Positions 35,810 through 45,300 of a stretch of 64,000 nucleotides of DNA are shown piece by piece. How positions within the stretch are numbered: the first letter of the stretch is position 1; the number at the start of each line of letters is the position of its first letter. A program made the translations under genes and the position numbers. The stretch spans positions 2,458,001 to 2,522,000 of the forward strand of contig NZ_CP127385.1 in NCBI RefSeq assembly GCF_030378205.1, in the 5' to 3' direction. This stretch comes from Bradyrhizobium sp. NP1 (GTDB taxonomy: Bacteria; Pseudomonadota; Alphaproteobacteria; Rhizobiales; Xanthobacteraceae). The notes under the pieces are model-generated. The model saw only the letters and a list, made by a program, of their open reading frames with translations, was not told where the DNA came from and ran no database searches.

Positions 35810-37378
35810 TTGCGCTATCTCTTCGAGGAATATGCATTGGACGTCGGCCTGCGCGAGCTGCGCCGCGGGCAGGAGGTTGTCCCTGTCGCACCTCAGGTTT
35901 TTGACCTGATCGAATACCTGGTCCGGGAGCGAGACCGGGTCGTCAGCAAGGACGAGCTGATCCAGGTCATCTGGAACGGCCGCATCGTCTCCGATGCCGC
36001 GCTGACGACCCGTCTGAATGTTGCCAGAAATGCAATCGGGGATTCCGGTGAGCAGCAGCGCCTGATCAGGACGCTGCCGCGAAAGGGCTTTCGCTTCGTC
36101 GGCCAGGTGCGGGAAGCGGACACGACAGCACGGGCGGAGCTCGCTGGCGATCCGGAGGGGTCAAAGCCCGTCCTGCCGCTTCCCTTGAAGCCTTCTATCG
36201 CGGTGCTCCCGTTTGTCAATTTGAGCTCGGATCCCGAGCAGGAGCATTTCGCCGACGGCGTCGTGGAAGACATCACCATGGCGCTGTCGCTCTTTCGCTG
36301 GCTGTTCGTCATCGCACGCAATTCGAGCTTCACCTACAAGGGCCGCACTGTCGACGTGAAGCAGGTCGGCCGCGACCTCGGGGTGCGCTACATCCTCGAA
36401 GGAAGCGTGCGCAAGGCGGGAAACCGCCTTCGAATCGCGGGCCAGCTGATCGATGCCGAAACGGGCGCGCACCTCTGGGCGGATCGTTTCGAGGGAGCGC
36501 TCGAAGACGTGTTCGAACTCCAGGATCACGTTACGTCCCGCGTGGTCGGCGCAATCGCTCCGAAGCTGCAGCAGGAGGAGATCAAGCGCGCCAGGCACAA
36601 GCCGACAGAAAACCTCGATGCGCGCGACTATTACCTGCGCGGGATGGCGAAAGCCCGCTGGTGGAGCAGGGAGGCAAACAGCGATGCGCTGAAGCTGTTC
36701 AGCAAGGCGATCAAGCTCGACCCGCGGCTGTCCTCCGCCTACGGCATGGCTGCGTGGTGCTACGCCCGTCGCAAAGCCAACGGCTGGACGGACAGGCGGG
36801 CGGAGGAAAGTGCGGAGGGCGTAAGGCTGGCGCGCAAGGGCGTGCAGGTCGGAGCAGACGATCCGGTGGCCTTGTGCATGGGCGGATACGTCCTCGCCTT
36901 TGTCGCTCGGGAGTTCGACGATGCGGCGATGCTCATGGAGCAGGGATTGGCCGTCAATCCCAACTACGCGCTGGGCTGGATGCTCAGTGCCTGGTTGAGG
37001 GTGTGGAGGGGCGAGTCCGACCTTGCGCTCGATCACGTCGCGCGAGCGATGCGCCTCAATCCGCTCGATCCTTCCATGTACGGCCTGTACGGAGCGATGG
37101 CGTATGCTCACTTTATCGCCGGCCGCTATGACGTGGCCGCCTCATACGCCGAAAAGGTGACGCGCGACAATCCGATTCTCCTTTTGGCGAATAGCGTATC
37201 CGCAGCCAGCAGCGCGCTCGCCGGACGGCTGGACCAGGCGCAGCAGGCTCTTGCGCGGGTGCTCGCGTGTGATCGCGGCCTGCGCGCTTCCAGTTTGACG
37301 GACCTGGCGCCGTTCCGCCGGGCGGAGGATGCCGACGCCTTTGCCCGGGGGCTCCGTCATGCCGGCCTTGCCGCGTGA
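35810..37378 (+). CDS. Winged-helix (OmpR/CadC-like) regulator with TPR sensor domain
   Basis: 522 residues. Residues 1-97 form an OmpR-type DNA-binding winged helix (VFDLIEYLVRERDRVVSKDEL, IRTLPRKGFRFVG). Residues about 125-250 match the domain often found after it (PSIAVLPFVNLSSDPEQEHF, FADGVVEDI, YILEGSVRKAGNRLRI), and the rest is TPR-like. No membrane segment is evident, unlike CadC. Start is TTG 35810, after GAGGA, because no in-frame ATG or GTG fits. A short hairpin at the 3' end (37370-37387) lies against AMP nucleosidase's stop. Confidence 0.85.
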   Translation: MRYLFEEYALDVGLRELRRGQEVVPVAPQVFDLIEYLVRERDRVVSKDELIQVIWNGRIVSDAALTTRLNVARNAIGDSGEQQRLIRTLPRKGFRFVGQVREADTTARAELAGDPEGSKPVLPLPLKPSIAVLPFVNLSSDPEQEHFADGVVEDITMALSLFRWLFVIARNSSFTYKGRTVDVKQVGRDLGVRYILEGSVRKAGNRLRIAGQLIDAETGAHLWADRFEGALEDVFELQDHVTSRVVGAIAPKLQQEEIKRARHKPTENLDARDYYLRGMAKARWWSREANSDALKLFSKAIKLDPRLSSAYGMAAWCYARRKANGWTDRRAEESAEGVRLARKGVQVGADDPVALCMGGYVLAFVAREFDDAAMLMEQGLAVNPNYALGWMLSAWLRVWRGESDLALDHVARAMRLNPLDPSMYGLYGAMAYAHFIAGRYDVAASYAEKVTRDNPILLLANSVSAASSALAGRLDQAQQALARVLACDRGLRASSLTDLAPFRRAEDADAFARGLRHAGLAA

Positions 37379-37387
37379 GCACGCGGC
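37370..37387. terminator. Convergent hairpin between regulator and AMP nucleosidase genes
   Basis: GCCGCGT / ACGCGGC stem of seven bases with a GAGC loop. The regulator stop lies inside it and the AMP nucleosidase stop abuts it. No T-run follows, so it is only a candidate bidirectional terminator. Confidence 0.35.
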
Positions 37388-38877
37388 TACTGAAACGCCA
37401 CTTCGGCAAAGCTCCGAAGCTTGCGTGAATGCAGACGCTCCGATTCCTGGTGCTTGAGCCGCTCGAGCGCCTTCAGGCCGATCTCGAGGTGCTGGCCGAC
37501 GCGCTGGCGGTAGAATTCGCTGGCCATGCCGGCGAGCTTGATCTCACCATGAAGCGGCTTGTCCGAGACGCAAAGCAGGGTGCCATAGGGGACGCGGAAA
37601 CGATAGCCGTTGGCCGCGATGGCTGCCGACTCCATGTCGAGCGCGACCGCGCGCGATTGCGACAGACGCCGGATGACCGAAGGACCGCTGATTTCCCAAT
37701 TGCGATTGTCGACGCTCGCCACCGTTCCGGTGCGCATCAGCCGCTTGAGCTCGAAACCCGATAGTCCGGTGACCTCGCCGACGGCCTGCTCGAGCGCGAC
37801 CTGCATCTCTGCCAGCGCGGGAATCGGGACCCACAGCGGCAGCTCATGATCAAGCACATGGTCCTCGCGAACGTAGCCGTGAGCGAGGACGTAATCGCCG
37901 AGCCGCTGCGTGTTCCTCAAGCCTGCGCAATGCCCCAGCATCAGCCAGGCGTGCGGCCGCAGCACGGCGACGTGGTCCGTGACGTTTCGGGCGTTGGATG
38001 GGCCAGTCCCGATGTTAATCAGCGTGATGCCGCCATATCCAGGCTCGACAAGATGGAAGGCCGGCATTTGCGGCATGCGCTCCGGGGCAACCCCGGAGGT
38101 GCCGCCGCCAAGACGTATGCTGCGCGTCACGACGTTTCCAGGCCCGACGAACGCATCGGGACCGATCTGGCCCGAAGCCAGGCGCTGCTGACACAACTGC
38201 ACGAAGGCATCGACATAGAACTGATAGTTGGTGAAGATCACGAAGTTCTGGAAGTGCTCCGGATCGGTGCCCGTATAATGATAAAGCCGACGCAACGAGT
38301 AGTCGACGCGCGCCGCGCGGAACAAGGCGAGCGGTTCCGGAACTCCGGGCGGAAGTTCGAATGTTCCGTCGGCGATCGCATCGTCCATGGCGGCGAGATC
38401 GGGCGTATCGAACACGTCGCGCAGCGCCCGCATGTCGATCGAACCGTTGGTGAGCGTCGCCTCGACGTTGATGTCGCGCCGGTAGGCGAAATGAATGGGG
38501 ATCGGTTCGTTCGACACGCCGATCTCGACCGGCACGCCGTGGTTCTTGATCAACAATCCGATTTGCTCGGTGAGGTAGGTCCGGAACAAATCCGGCCTCG
38601 TCACGCTGGTTTCATGCACGCCCGGCCGCGCGACGAATCCATAGGCGAGGCGCGAGTCGAGCCGCGCATGGGTCGAGGTCGTGACCCGGACAAACGGATA
38701 GCAGGCGCGCACGCGTGTCGTGAGCGCCTCACCATTGGCATAGGCTTCAAAACGGTCCCTGAGGAATTTTGTGTTGCGCTCGTAGATTTCTTCAACGCGG
38801 CTGACCGCAGCGTCGGCATCGGTGAAAGTTTCGGTCGCAACCGCCTGCGGTGTCTGGATGATCGGTGCGGGACTCAT
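37387..38877 (-). CDS. amn: AMP nucleosidase
   Basis: 496-aa enzyme that hydrolyses AMP to adenine and ribose-5-phosphate, a purine balance and salvage step in the cytosol. The N-terminal AMP-nucleosidase-specific domain includes SRVEEIYERNTKFLRDRFEA and RACYPFVRVTT. The C-terminal nucleoside-phosphorylase-like domain has NIGTGPSNARNVTDH, LMLGHCAGLR and AVALDMESAAIAANGYRF, the MES-type block where Glu contacts ribose. ATG 38877 (after GGAG) is preferred over an open frame to 39108. Length matches the family (about 480-500). Confidence 0.93.
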   Translation of the reverse strand: MSPAPIIQTPQAVATETFTDADAAVSRVEEIYERNTKFLRDRFEAYANGEALTTRVRACYPFVRVTTSTHARLDSRLAYGFVARPGVHETSVTRPDLFRTYLTEQIGLLIKNHGVPVEIGVSNEPIPIHFAYRRDINVEATLTNGSIDMRALRDVFDTPDLAAMDDAIADGTFELPPGVPEPLALFRAARVDYSLRRLYHYTGTDPEHFQNFVIFTNYQFYVDAFVQLCQQRLASGQIGPDAFVGPGNVVTRSIRLGGGTSGVAPERMPQMPAFHLVEPGYGGITLINIGTGPSNARNVTDHVAVLRPHAWLMLGHCAGLRNTQRLGDYVLAHGYVREDHVLDHELPLWVPIPALAEMQVALEQAVGEVTGLSGFELKRLMRTGTVASVDNRNWEISGPSVIRRLSQSRAVALDMESAAIAANGYRFRVPYGTLLCVSDKPLHGEIKLAGMASEFYRQRVGQHLEIGLKALERLKHQESERLHSRKLRSFAEVAFQ

Positions 38878-39018
38878 TTTCTCCAACGCAGGTTCGTGGT
38901 CTAGCGCAGATCCGCTTTGGAACCTGTTTCCCAGGCGAGTATAAAACGAACGGAGTGTCCATCCAAATGGACTCTTGAGCGCGGGGCGAGCATCCGAATC
39001 CAGACAGCGAGGCAGGCC

Positions 39019-40302
39019 ATGGTGAAACCGTTTCCCTCGAAGACCCACATCGGCAACCATATGCTGCATCCCGAAACGCTGATGCTGAGCTACGGCTACG
39101 ACCCGCAACTATCGGAAGGTGCCATCAAACCGCCGGTCTTCCTGACCTCGACCTTCGTTTTCAGGTCTGCCGAAGACGGGCAGGACTTCTTCGATTTCGT
39201 GGCAGGCCGGCGCGAGCCTCCCGCGGGGATGGGGGCGGGGCTGGTCTATTCGCGATTCAATCACCCCAACAGCGAGATCGTGGAGGACAGGCTAGCCGTC
39301 TACGAGCGCACCGAGAATTGCGCGCTGTTCTCGTCCGGCATGGCCGCGATCGCGACGACGATCCTGGCGTTCGTGCGCCCCGGTGACGTCATTCTGCACT
39401 CTCAACCGCTCTATGGCGGGACGGAAACGCTGCTTGCGAACACGCTTGCGGGCCTCTCCATTGGCGCGGTCGGCTTTGCGGACGGGACCGACGAAACCGC
39501 AGTCGCACTGGCAGCGGAGGACGCCATGCGCAAGGGCAGGGTCGCGATGATTTTCATCGAAACGCCTGCCAATCCCACCAACGGTCTGGTCGATATCGCA
39601 ATGATTCGCCGCGTCGCCGACATGATCGGCCGGACCCAGGGCCACACCCCGATGGTCGTATGCGACAACACGCTGCTGGGACCGGTGTTTCAGCGGCCGA
39701 TCGAGCACGGCGCGGATGTCTCGCTGTACTCGCTGACCAAATATGTAGGTGGTCATTCGGACCTGATCGCGGGCGCCGTGCTCGGCTCAAAGGCGATCAT
39801 CAAAAGCGTCAAAGCGCTGCGAAGTGCCATTGGCACCCAGCTGGACCCGCATTCGTGCTGGATGATCAGCCGGTCACTCGAGACGTTGGGGCTCCGCATG
39901 GAGAAGGCCGACGCCAACGCGCGGATCGTCGCGGATTACCTGGTCGACCACGCCAAGGTGGCGAAGGTGCATTATCTCGGTCATCACGAAGACGCTTCTC
40001 CTGCGGGCCGTGTTTTCGCGAAACAATGCACCGGCGCGGGCTCCACATTCTCGTTCGACATCGTTGGCGGGCAGGCCGCCGCATTCAAATTCCTCAACGC
40101 GCTGCAAATCTTCAAGCTGGCGGTAAGCCTGGGCGGCACCGAGTCTCTTGCCAGCCTCCCGGCAAGCATGACCCACTCCGGCGTTCCGGTTCACATCCGC
40201 CAGAAGATTGGCGTCCTCGACTCCACGATCCGCCTGTCGATCGGCATCGAACATCCCTCCGATCTGATCGCGGATATCGAGCAGGCGTTGAGCCAGGCAT
40301 AG
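39019..40302 (+). CDS. Cystathionine gamma-synthase/lyase-family PLP enzyme
   Basis: 427-aa PLP-dependent Cys/Met metabolism enzyme. It has [20 protein letters not shown], the PLP-phosphate region [11 protein letters not shown], the [12 protein letters not shown]sp-cofactor block, and the Schiff-base Lys in [12 protein letters not shown]. Family members include cystathionine synthase/lyases, methionine gamma-lyase and homocysteine synthases, and sequence alone does not separate them. ATG 39019 follows GAGG; the frame extends to 38917. It is divergent from amn. Confidence 0.9.
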   Translation: MVKPFPSKTHIGNHMLHPETLMLSYGYDPQLSEGAIKPPVFLTSTFVFRSAEDGQDFFDFVAGRREPPAGMGAGLVYSRFNHPNSEIVEDRLAVYERTENCALFSSGMAAIATTILAFVRPGDVILHSQPLYGGTETLLANTLAGLSIGAVGFADGTDETAVALAAEDAMRKGRVAMIFIETPANPTNGLVDIAMIRRVADMIGRTQGHTPMVVCDNTLLGPVFQRPIEHGADVSLYSLTKYVGGHSDLIAGAVLGSKAIIKSVKALRSAIGTQLDPHSCWMISRSLETLGLRMEKADANARIVADYLVDHAKVAKVHYLGHHEDASPAGRVFAKQCTGAGSTFSFDIVGGQAAAFKFLNALQIFKLAVSLGGTESLASLPASMTHSGVPVHIRQKIGVLDSTIRLSIGIEHPSDLIADIEQALSQA

Positions 40303-41130
40303 CTGCTGGCCGCGCCGCGCGTCAGTGCGGCCCTGTTCAACAAAAGCGCCCGCAGGGCACTGCTTTCCATCCCGCAACGTGCCTGCGCGTGACGGTCCTG
40401 TCTGGATAGAGCGATCGCGCGGCTCTCAACGCGCGCGTTTCCGCATGCGCCAGCCGGTCGGGCAAGCCAGTTCGATTGTTGATGAGGCCGTCGCTCGCAA
40501 GCCTACCCAAAGCGCGCGAAATCGCATGCGCCAAAACGCGAATTTTTTCGAGCAATTTCAGGCTGATTTGGGTCGTCCAGTCCTCAAGCGAAAAATATTC
40601 CGCTTGAGCCGTCGGGCAAATCAGTGGCTTCAATCGGCGCGTCCCGCCTCGACAAGAGGGCGTATCGCGATCGTCACGAAACGTAAGGCGGGGTGCGATG
40701 GACGCGGCGGCGTTGCCAGACGAGCGACGCCAAGGCGGACGGCGAAGTCGTGTGGTCCTGGCATCCCGACGCTGATGCCAAGTCAATGGACGATGATCCG
40801 TTGATGACGGTGGCAAGAAAGCCCGGTCATCGGGGAGAGCACGAAGGAAACCGTTAAAACCATTGCGCAGGGAAGGCCGGATGGATCGGCAGTACCTGTG
40901 GTGACTAACTCGTGTGCTTTTTACTTTCGCACGCGAGGCTGCGGGTGCGGCCAGCGCCCGGCTTTCCCTGCGCCCTCTGCTGTCAGAGGGACATGCTACG
41001 CACAGAACTCGGGCGCAAGCGCGCCGCGGGAATGCACCGCATGTCTTCGGTTGTTTGAAAACCGAATCTGAAAGAAGCGGTCCACGGTCGGGTTGCGTCA
41101 GCCACCTACGACACCGCCACTCATGGTTGA
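40303..41130. other. Gene-free region dominated by a dispersed repeat
   Basis: 828 bases with no supported gene. A 159-codon frame at 40325-40804 has basic, low-complexity protein composition and runs through the repeat, so it is rejected. About 40575-41062 is the Bradyrhizobium-type repeat listed separately. Confidence 0.7.
40575..41062. repeat. Long intergenic repeat of Bradyrhizobium type
   Basis: From memory this matches a long noncoding element dispersed in many Bradyrhizobium genomes. Recognisable pieces are GCGTATCGCGATCGTCACGA, GATGGACGCGGCGGCGTTG, TGTGGTCCTGGCATCC, GTACCTGTGGTGACTAAC and CACGCGAGGCTGCGGGTGCG. The copy here seems shortened relative to the form I recall. Boundaries are approximate. 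No transposase is linked. Function unknown; an RNA gene or decayed mobile element are both possible. Confidence 0.65.
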
Positions 41131-41955
41131 TCAGCCGCCCTTGACTGCGCCCGCGGTGAGCCCGGCGACGATCTGCCGTTGCGCGAACAGCGTCAGTAGA
41201 AGTACGGGGAAGGTGACGATGAGTGCGGCTGCGGCCAAGGGTCCCCAACTGAGCTGGTCGAACGAGATCATGTTGTAGACGGCGACCGGCAGGGTGCGGG
41301 TCTCGCGGCCGGCCAGCACGATGCCGAACACGAAATTGTTCCAGGAGAAGATCACGGCGAGGATGAAGGCCACCGCCAGCCCCGGCCGCGCCACCGGAAG
41401 CGCGACGTGGCGAAACACCTGCCAGCGCGTGGCGCCGTCGATTCGGGCCGCCTCTTCGAGTTCGATCGGCGTGGTCTCGAAATAGCCGATCATGATCCAG
41501 ATCACGATCGGCACGGTCACCACGAGATGGATGATGATCTGCGGCACCAGCGTGCCGAGCACGCCGAGCCACTGGAACAGCAGGAACAGCGGAATGAGAT
41601 AGGACAGGCCCGGCGTGATGCGCGCGATCAGGATCACGATTGCCGATTTGTGCGCGGCCATCCGGGCGATGCCGTAGCCGGCGGGCACGCCGACCAGCAT
41701 CGCAAGCAGCGTGGCGGAGCCGGTGACGATCAGGCTGTTCCTGAAATAGGTCAGGAAGCGGTTGGAGGCGAGCACGTCGGCATAGTTCTTCCAGGCGAAA
41801 TGCTCGGGGATGAAGATCGGCGGATAGGACGCGTTGTCGACCTCGAACTTGACCGACAGCGAGAGCATCCAGAGGAAGAACAGGATTGCCGGCGAGACGA
41901 TGATGAACACCGCGATCGCAAGTCCGACCTTGCCCATGATCTGCCGAATAGTCAT
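41131..41955 (-). CDS. Sugar ABC permease (MalG/CUT1 type)
   Basis: 274-aa permease with six membrane segments. The coupling loop EEAARIDGATRWQVFRHVAL is typical of CUT1 inner-membrane proteins for sugars, glycerol-phosphate or polyols. ATG 41955 overlaps the upstream permease stop by ATGA. It is the last gene of a three-gene operon; no ATPase gene follows or precedes in the window. Confidence 0.92.
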   Translation of the reverse strand: MTIRQIMGKVGLAIAVFIIVSPAILFFLWMLSLSVKFEVDNASYPPIFIPEHFAWKNYADVLASNRFLTYFRNSLIVTGSATLLAMLVGVPAGYGIARMAAHKSAIVILIARITPGLSYLIPLFLLFQWLGVLGTLVPQIIIHLVVTVPIVIWIMIGYFETTPIELEEAARIDGATRWQVFRHVALPVARPGLAVAFILAVIFSWNNFVFGIVLAGRETRTLPVAVYNMISFDQLSWGPLAAAALIVTFPVLLLTLFAQRQIVAGLTAGAVKGG

Positions 41956-42887
41956 GTGCCGCCGATCTCGGTCCACAGCGTGCGCTGGCGCACATAAAGC
42001 AGCACGGCGGCCAGCGTCACGATCAGGGCGAAGAACACCACAGCGATCGCCGATCCGTAGCCGAGGTCGTAATAGACGAAGGCGACGCTGTAGAGGTAGA
42101 GGTTGATGGTTTCCGAGGCCGAGCCGGGGCCGCCTTGGGTGATCGCGAAGATCACATCAAAGCTCTTCACCGCGTCGATGGTGCGGATCATCGCGGCGAT
42201 GAAGATGAAGGGCGTGATCAGGGGCAGCGTGATGTAGCGAAACATCTGCCACATCCCGGCGCCGTCGATCTGCGCGCTCTCGTAGGGCTCGGTCGGGAGC
42301 GCCGCGATGCCGCCGAGCACGATCAGCATGACCAGCGGCGTCCATTGCCAGGTCTCGACCAGCACCAGCGACGGGATAACTGTGGCCGGGTGGAACACCC
42401 AGAGCTGCGGCGGCAGGCCGACCAGCGACAGCAGGTAGTTCAGGACACCGAGTTGCGGGTGGAACATCATGGTCCACACCAGCGCGATCGCGACCGGGGT
42501 CGCCATCATCGGCATGATGAACACCCCGCGCAGAAAGCCGCGCCAGGGGAATTTGGCGTGGAAGACGACCGCCGCGAAGGTCCCGAAGATCAGGGGCAGC
42601 AGCACCGAGAGCGCGGTGTAGAGCAGGGTATGTCCGACCGCCTCGATGAAACGCGGATCGGCGGGCAGGCGCAGATAGTTGGCGAAGCCGACGAAGGTGA
42701 TGGGCGAGCCGACCTTCCACTCGTTGAAGCTCATCCAGATCGTGAACAGCCAGGGAAACACGATCACTGCCAGCACCACGACGAGCGCCGGCAGCACGAA
42801 CGGCCAGTATGAGGGGGGACGCGAGGCCTCGCCCGGCGCGGGCTCGATCCGCGCCGGGGCTTTCGTGGATTGCGCGATCGTGCTCAC
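41952..42887 (-). CDS. Sugar ABC permease (MalF/CUT1 type)
   Basis: 311-aa permease with the coupling loop EPYESAQIDGAGMWQMFRYI and about six membrane segments, starting near FVLPALVVVLAVIVFPWLF. Start GTG 42887 overlaps the binding-protein stop by GTGA. It forms the channel with the MalG-type protein. The substrate is unpredictable; sugar or sugar-derived is likely. Confidence 0.92.
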   Translation of the reverse strand: MSTIAQSTKAPARIEPAPGEASRPPSYWPFVLPALVVVLAVIVFPWLFTIWMSFNEWKVGSPITFVGFANYLRLPADPRFIEAVGHTLLYTALSVLLPLIFGTFAAVVFHAKFPWRGFLRGVFIMPMMATPVAIALVWTMMFHPQLGVLNYLLSLVGLPPQLWVFHPATVIPSLVLVETWQWTPLVMLIVLGGIAALPTEPYESAQIDGAGMWQMFRYITLPLITPFIFIAAMIRTIDAVKSFDVIFAITQGGPGSASETINLYLYSVAFVYYDLGYGSAIAVVFFALIVTLAAVLLYVRQRTLWTEIGGT

Positions 42888-44212
42888 GCTTTCTCGCTGC
42901 GCTCCAGGATCGGGCGGAACTGCTCATGCGCCTTCTTCAGCTCGGTCGCGGGATCGGCGCCCGACAGCGTCGCGGTCAGCGCCGCGCCGACGATGTCGCG
43001 GAATTCGGCGACGGGAATCACGACCGGCAGGCCGAGCTTGGAGATCTTGGCGGAGTCGATCGCCGACTGCAGCCATTCCTGCGGCAGCTTGACGCCCTTC
43101 TGGATCTCGGGATCGTTGAGCACGGAGTTGCGGAACGGCACGCCGCCGCCGGCCTGCACGAGGCGCGCGCCTTGCGCCTTCGAGACCACCCATTGGCAGA
43201 GCAGGTAGGCCGCCTCCTTGTTCCTGCTCGCCGCCGCAATGCCGATGCCGTCGCCATAGGTCGCGGAATATTGCCCCTTGGGCCCGGCGGGCACGACGGT
43301 GTAGCCGACCTTGCCGACGACGCGGGAGGCGTTCGGATCTTCCAGCGGCGGCGCCCAGCCGACGCCGTCGATCCACATCGCCGATCTGCCTTGCGTGAAG
43401 GAGGCCATCGACTCCATCCAGTTGAAGCCGGCGACGCCGGGCGGTGCGACCTTGGTCAGGAGCCGCTGATAGAGCTTTGTCGCCTCGATCGCCTCGGGGC
43501 CGTCGGTGAGGATATTGCCTTTGGCGTCAAGGAATTCGCCGCCATAGTTGAGGAAGAAATTGGTCCACAGCGTCATGTTGGCGTTGCGCAAGCCCCGTCC
43601 GACGAAGCCGAAGGTGCCGTCCTTGGGATCGGTGAGCTTTTCGGCGGCCAGAACCATCTCGTCGAGCGTTTTCGGAACGGCGACGCCTTTCTTCGCGAAC
43701 ATCTCCTTGTTGTAGTAGAGGATGAAGTAGTCGACCGACCACGGCAGCGAGAGCATCTGGCCCTTGTCGTTTTTGGCGTAGACGAGGCCTGCAGCGGAAA
43801 AGTCGCTCTCCATGAGATCGGGCACGGTCATGGTCGGATCTTTCAGGTATCCGGACATGTCGGCCAGCCAGCCGGCCTTCTCGAATTGCCGCTTCTGCAC
43901 ATGATAGCTGAGATGGATGACGTCGAAGCTCGGTTTGCCCGACGCCAGCTCGATCACCGCCTTCTGGCGCTGCTGCTGTTCGGGGATCTGCTCGGATTCG
44001 ACTTCGATGCCGGTGAGTTCGGTGAATTCCTTGATGTTCTTCTGCAGATTGTCGCCGCGCGGTCCCTTGGCCAGGATCACCTCGAGCTTCGTTCCGGCAT
44101 ATTTCTTCCATTGCACCTCGGCGGCGCGTGCCGGAAAGCCGGCCAGCGCCAGTGCGCCGGCGGCCGCGGAGCCGGCGAGTGCGGCGCGGCGAGAGATATG
44201 GTGGTCTTTCAT
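42884..44212 (-). CDS. Sugar-type ABC substrate-binding protein (family 1), Tat-exported
   Basis: 442-aa periplasmic protein. Leader SRRAALAGSAAAGALALAG is twin-arginine type. The mature part has the family 1 fold, with IKEFTELTGIEVESEQIPEQ, FDVIHLSYHV, LPWSVDYFILYYNKEMF and GRSAMWIDGVGW. First gene of the three-gene operon. Divergent from the MBL hydrolase gene, with 151 bases between. No matching ATPase is present, so a shared MsmK/UgpC-type ATPase elsewhere must serve it. Confidence 0.93.
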   Translation of the reverse strand: MKDHHISRRAALAGSAAAGALALAGFPARAAEVQWKKYAGTKLEVILAKGPRGDNLQKNIKEFTELTGIEVESEQIPEQQQRQKAVIELASGKPSFDVIHLSYHVQKRQFEKAGWLADMSGYLKDPTMTVPDLMESDFSAAGLVYAKNDKGQMLSLPWSVDYFILYYNKEMFAKKGVAVPKTLDEMVLAAEKLTDPKDGTFGFVGRGLRNANMTLWTNFFLNYGGEFLDAKGNILTDGPEAIEATKLYQRLLTKVAPPGVAGFNWMESMASFTQGRSAMWIDGVGWAPPLEDPNASRVVGKVGYTVVPAGPKGQYSATYGDGIGIAAASRNKEAAYLLCQWVVSKAQGARLVQAGGGVPFRNSVLNDPEIQKGVKLPQEWLQSAIDSAKISKLGLPVVIPVAEFRDIVGAALTATLSGADPATELKKAHEQFRPILERSEKA

Positions 44213-44363
44213 CGGTTCCTCCCCTCAATTCGTCTTTTTCTGAAGGCGAAGTCTAGCGCCTGCAGCGTTCCTGTGAAGGCCCGTGCCGCTCGCCCGGCTC
44301 GCTTGAACAGGGAGGAGGCGCCCGATACGCTCGCCCGGCCTCAGCCGGGGAGGAAACCCAACA

Positions 44364-45239
44364 ATGAAGCAGCTCAGGATTGGCGACATCACCATCGATG
44401 CTGTGATCGAACGCGAAGGGCCGTGGCGGCGCCCGCGGGATTTCTTTCCGGCCTATCACGAGGCCACCTTCAGGCATCATCTGCCGTCGATGGAGCCGGA
44501 AGCCTACGACGCCGAGCTCGGCATGATGCTGATCACCTATCAGACTTTCGTGGTGCGCACGCCGCGCCACACCATCCTGGTCGACACCTGCACCGGCGAG
44601 GACAAGGGCCACCCGCCGCCGTTCGACTTTCCCGGCAAGGAGCGCTGGCGCCACGAGCTGTTCGCGCTCGGGGTCAGCTTCGACAAGGTCGACTACGTCT
44701 TTTGCACCCACCTGCACATCGACCACACCGGCTGGAATACCACGCTGCGCGACGGCCGCTGGGTGCCGACCTTCCCGAACGCGAAATACATCTTCCACAA
44801 GCGCGAATATGCGGCCTGGGAGGCGGAGCACAGGAAGGGCGCCAACCCGCCCGGCACCGTGTTCCGCGACAATTGCCTGCCCATTGTCGAGGCAGGCCAG
44901 GCGCTGCTGGTCGACGACGATTTTGAGCTCGACGACACTATCACGCTGACGCCGACCCCAGGGCACTCGCCCTGTCACTGCTGCGTCAATATCTTTTCGC
45001 GCGGCCAGCGCGCGGTGGTGGCCGGCGACCTCATGCACCACGTGATCCAGTGCCGCGAGCCGGACTGGTCGGCGAAGCCGGATTGGGACCCGAAGCAGTC
45101 GGCGGTGTCGCGCCGAAAATTCTTCGCTTCCGTCGCCGACACCGACACGTTGATCCTGCCGGTGCATTTCCCGGCGCCGACCGCCGGCCGTGTGATCGGC
45201 GACGGCGATCGCTTCAACTACCGCTTCAAGCGGGACTAG
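44364..45239 (+). CDS. Metallo-beta-lactamase-fold hydrolase
   Basis: 291-aa MBL-fold protein. The dinuclear zinc motif HLHIDHTG (His116, His118, Asp120, His121) is intact, followed by PGHSPCHCCV (metal His) and the later AGDLMHH Asp and LPVHF His ligands. The arrangement resembles lactonase-type members such as AHL or other lactonases. A GGGGAGGAAAC site lies upstream of ATG 44364. Being divergent from the sugar ABC operon suggests a hydrolase for a sugar lactone or other ester/lactone; inference. Confidence 0.88.
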   Translation: MKQLRIGDITIDAVIEREGPWRRPRDFFPAYHEATFRHHLPSMEPEAYDAELGMMLITYQTFVVRTPRHTILVDTCTGEDKGHPPPFDFPGKERWRHELFALGVSFDKVDYVFCTHLHIDHTGWNTTLRDGRWVPTFPNAKYIFHKREYAAWEAEHRKGANPPGTVFRDNCLPIVEAGQALLVDDDFELDDTITLTPTPGHSPCHCCVNIFSRGQRAVVAGDLMHHVIQCREPDWSAKPDWDPKQSAVSRRKFFASVADTDTLILPVHFPAPTAGRVIGDGDRFNYRFKRD

Positions 45240-45248
45240 CCTTTTGAT

Positions 45249-45300
45249 TAGGCATGATGTTGTTCGGAAAACCGGTGTCCACTTTTCCGCATCATGCCTA
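45249..45300. repeat. Short Rhizobiales palindromic repeat
   Basis: Inverted arms TAGGCATGATG / CATCATGCCTA flank TTCGGAAAACCGGTGTCCAC-type sequence. It matches a REP-like element that I know as widespread in Bradyrhizobium and related genomes. The right arm provides the TAG stop of the amidohydrolase gene. It may also serve as a transcription end hairpin for both convergent genes. Confidence 0.75.

Noticed and set aside
40325..40804. 159-codon plus-strand frame
   Set aside because: Basic low-complexity product running into a dispersed noncoding repeat; no ribosome site or family.
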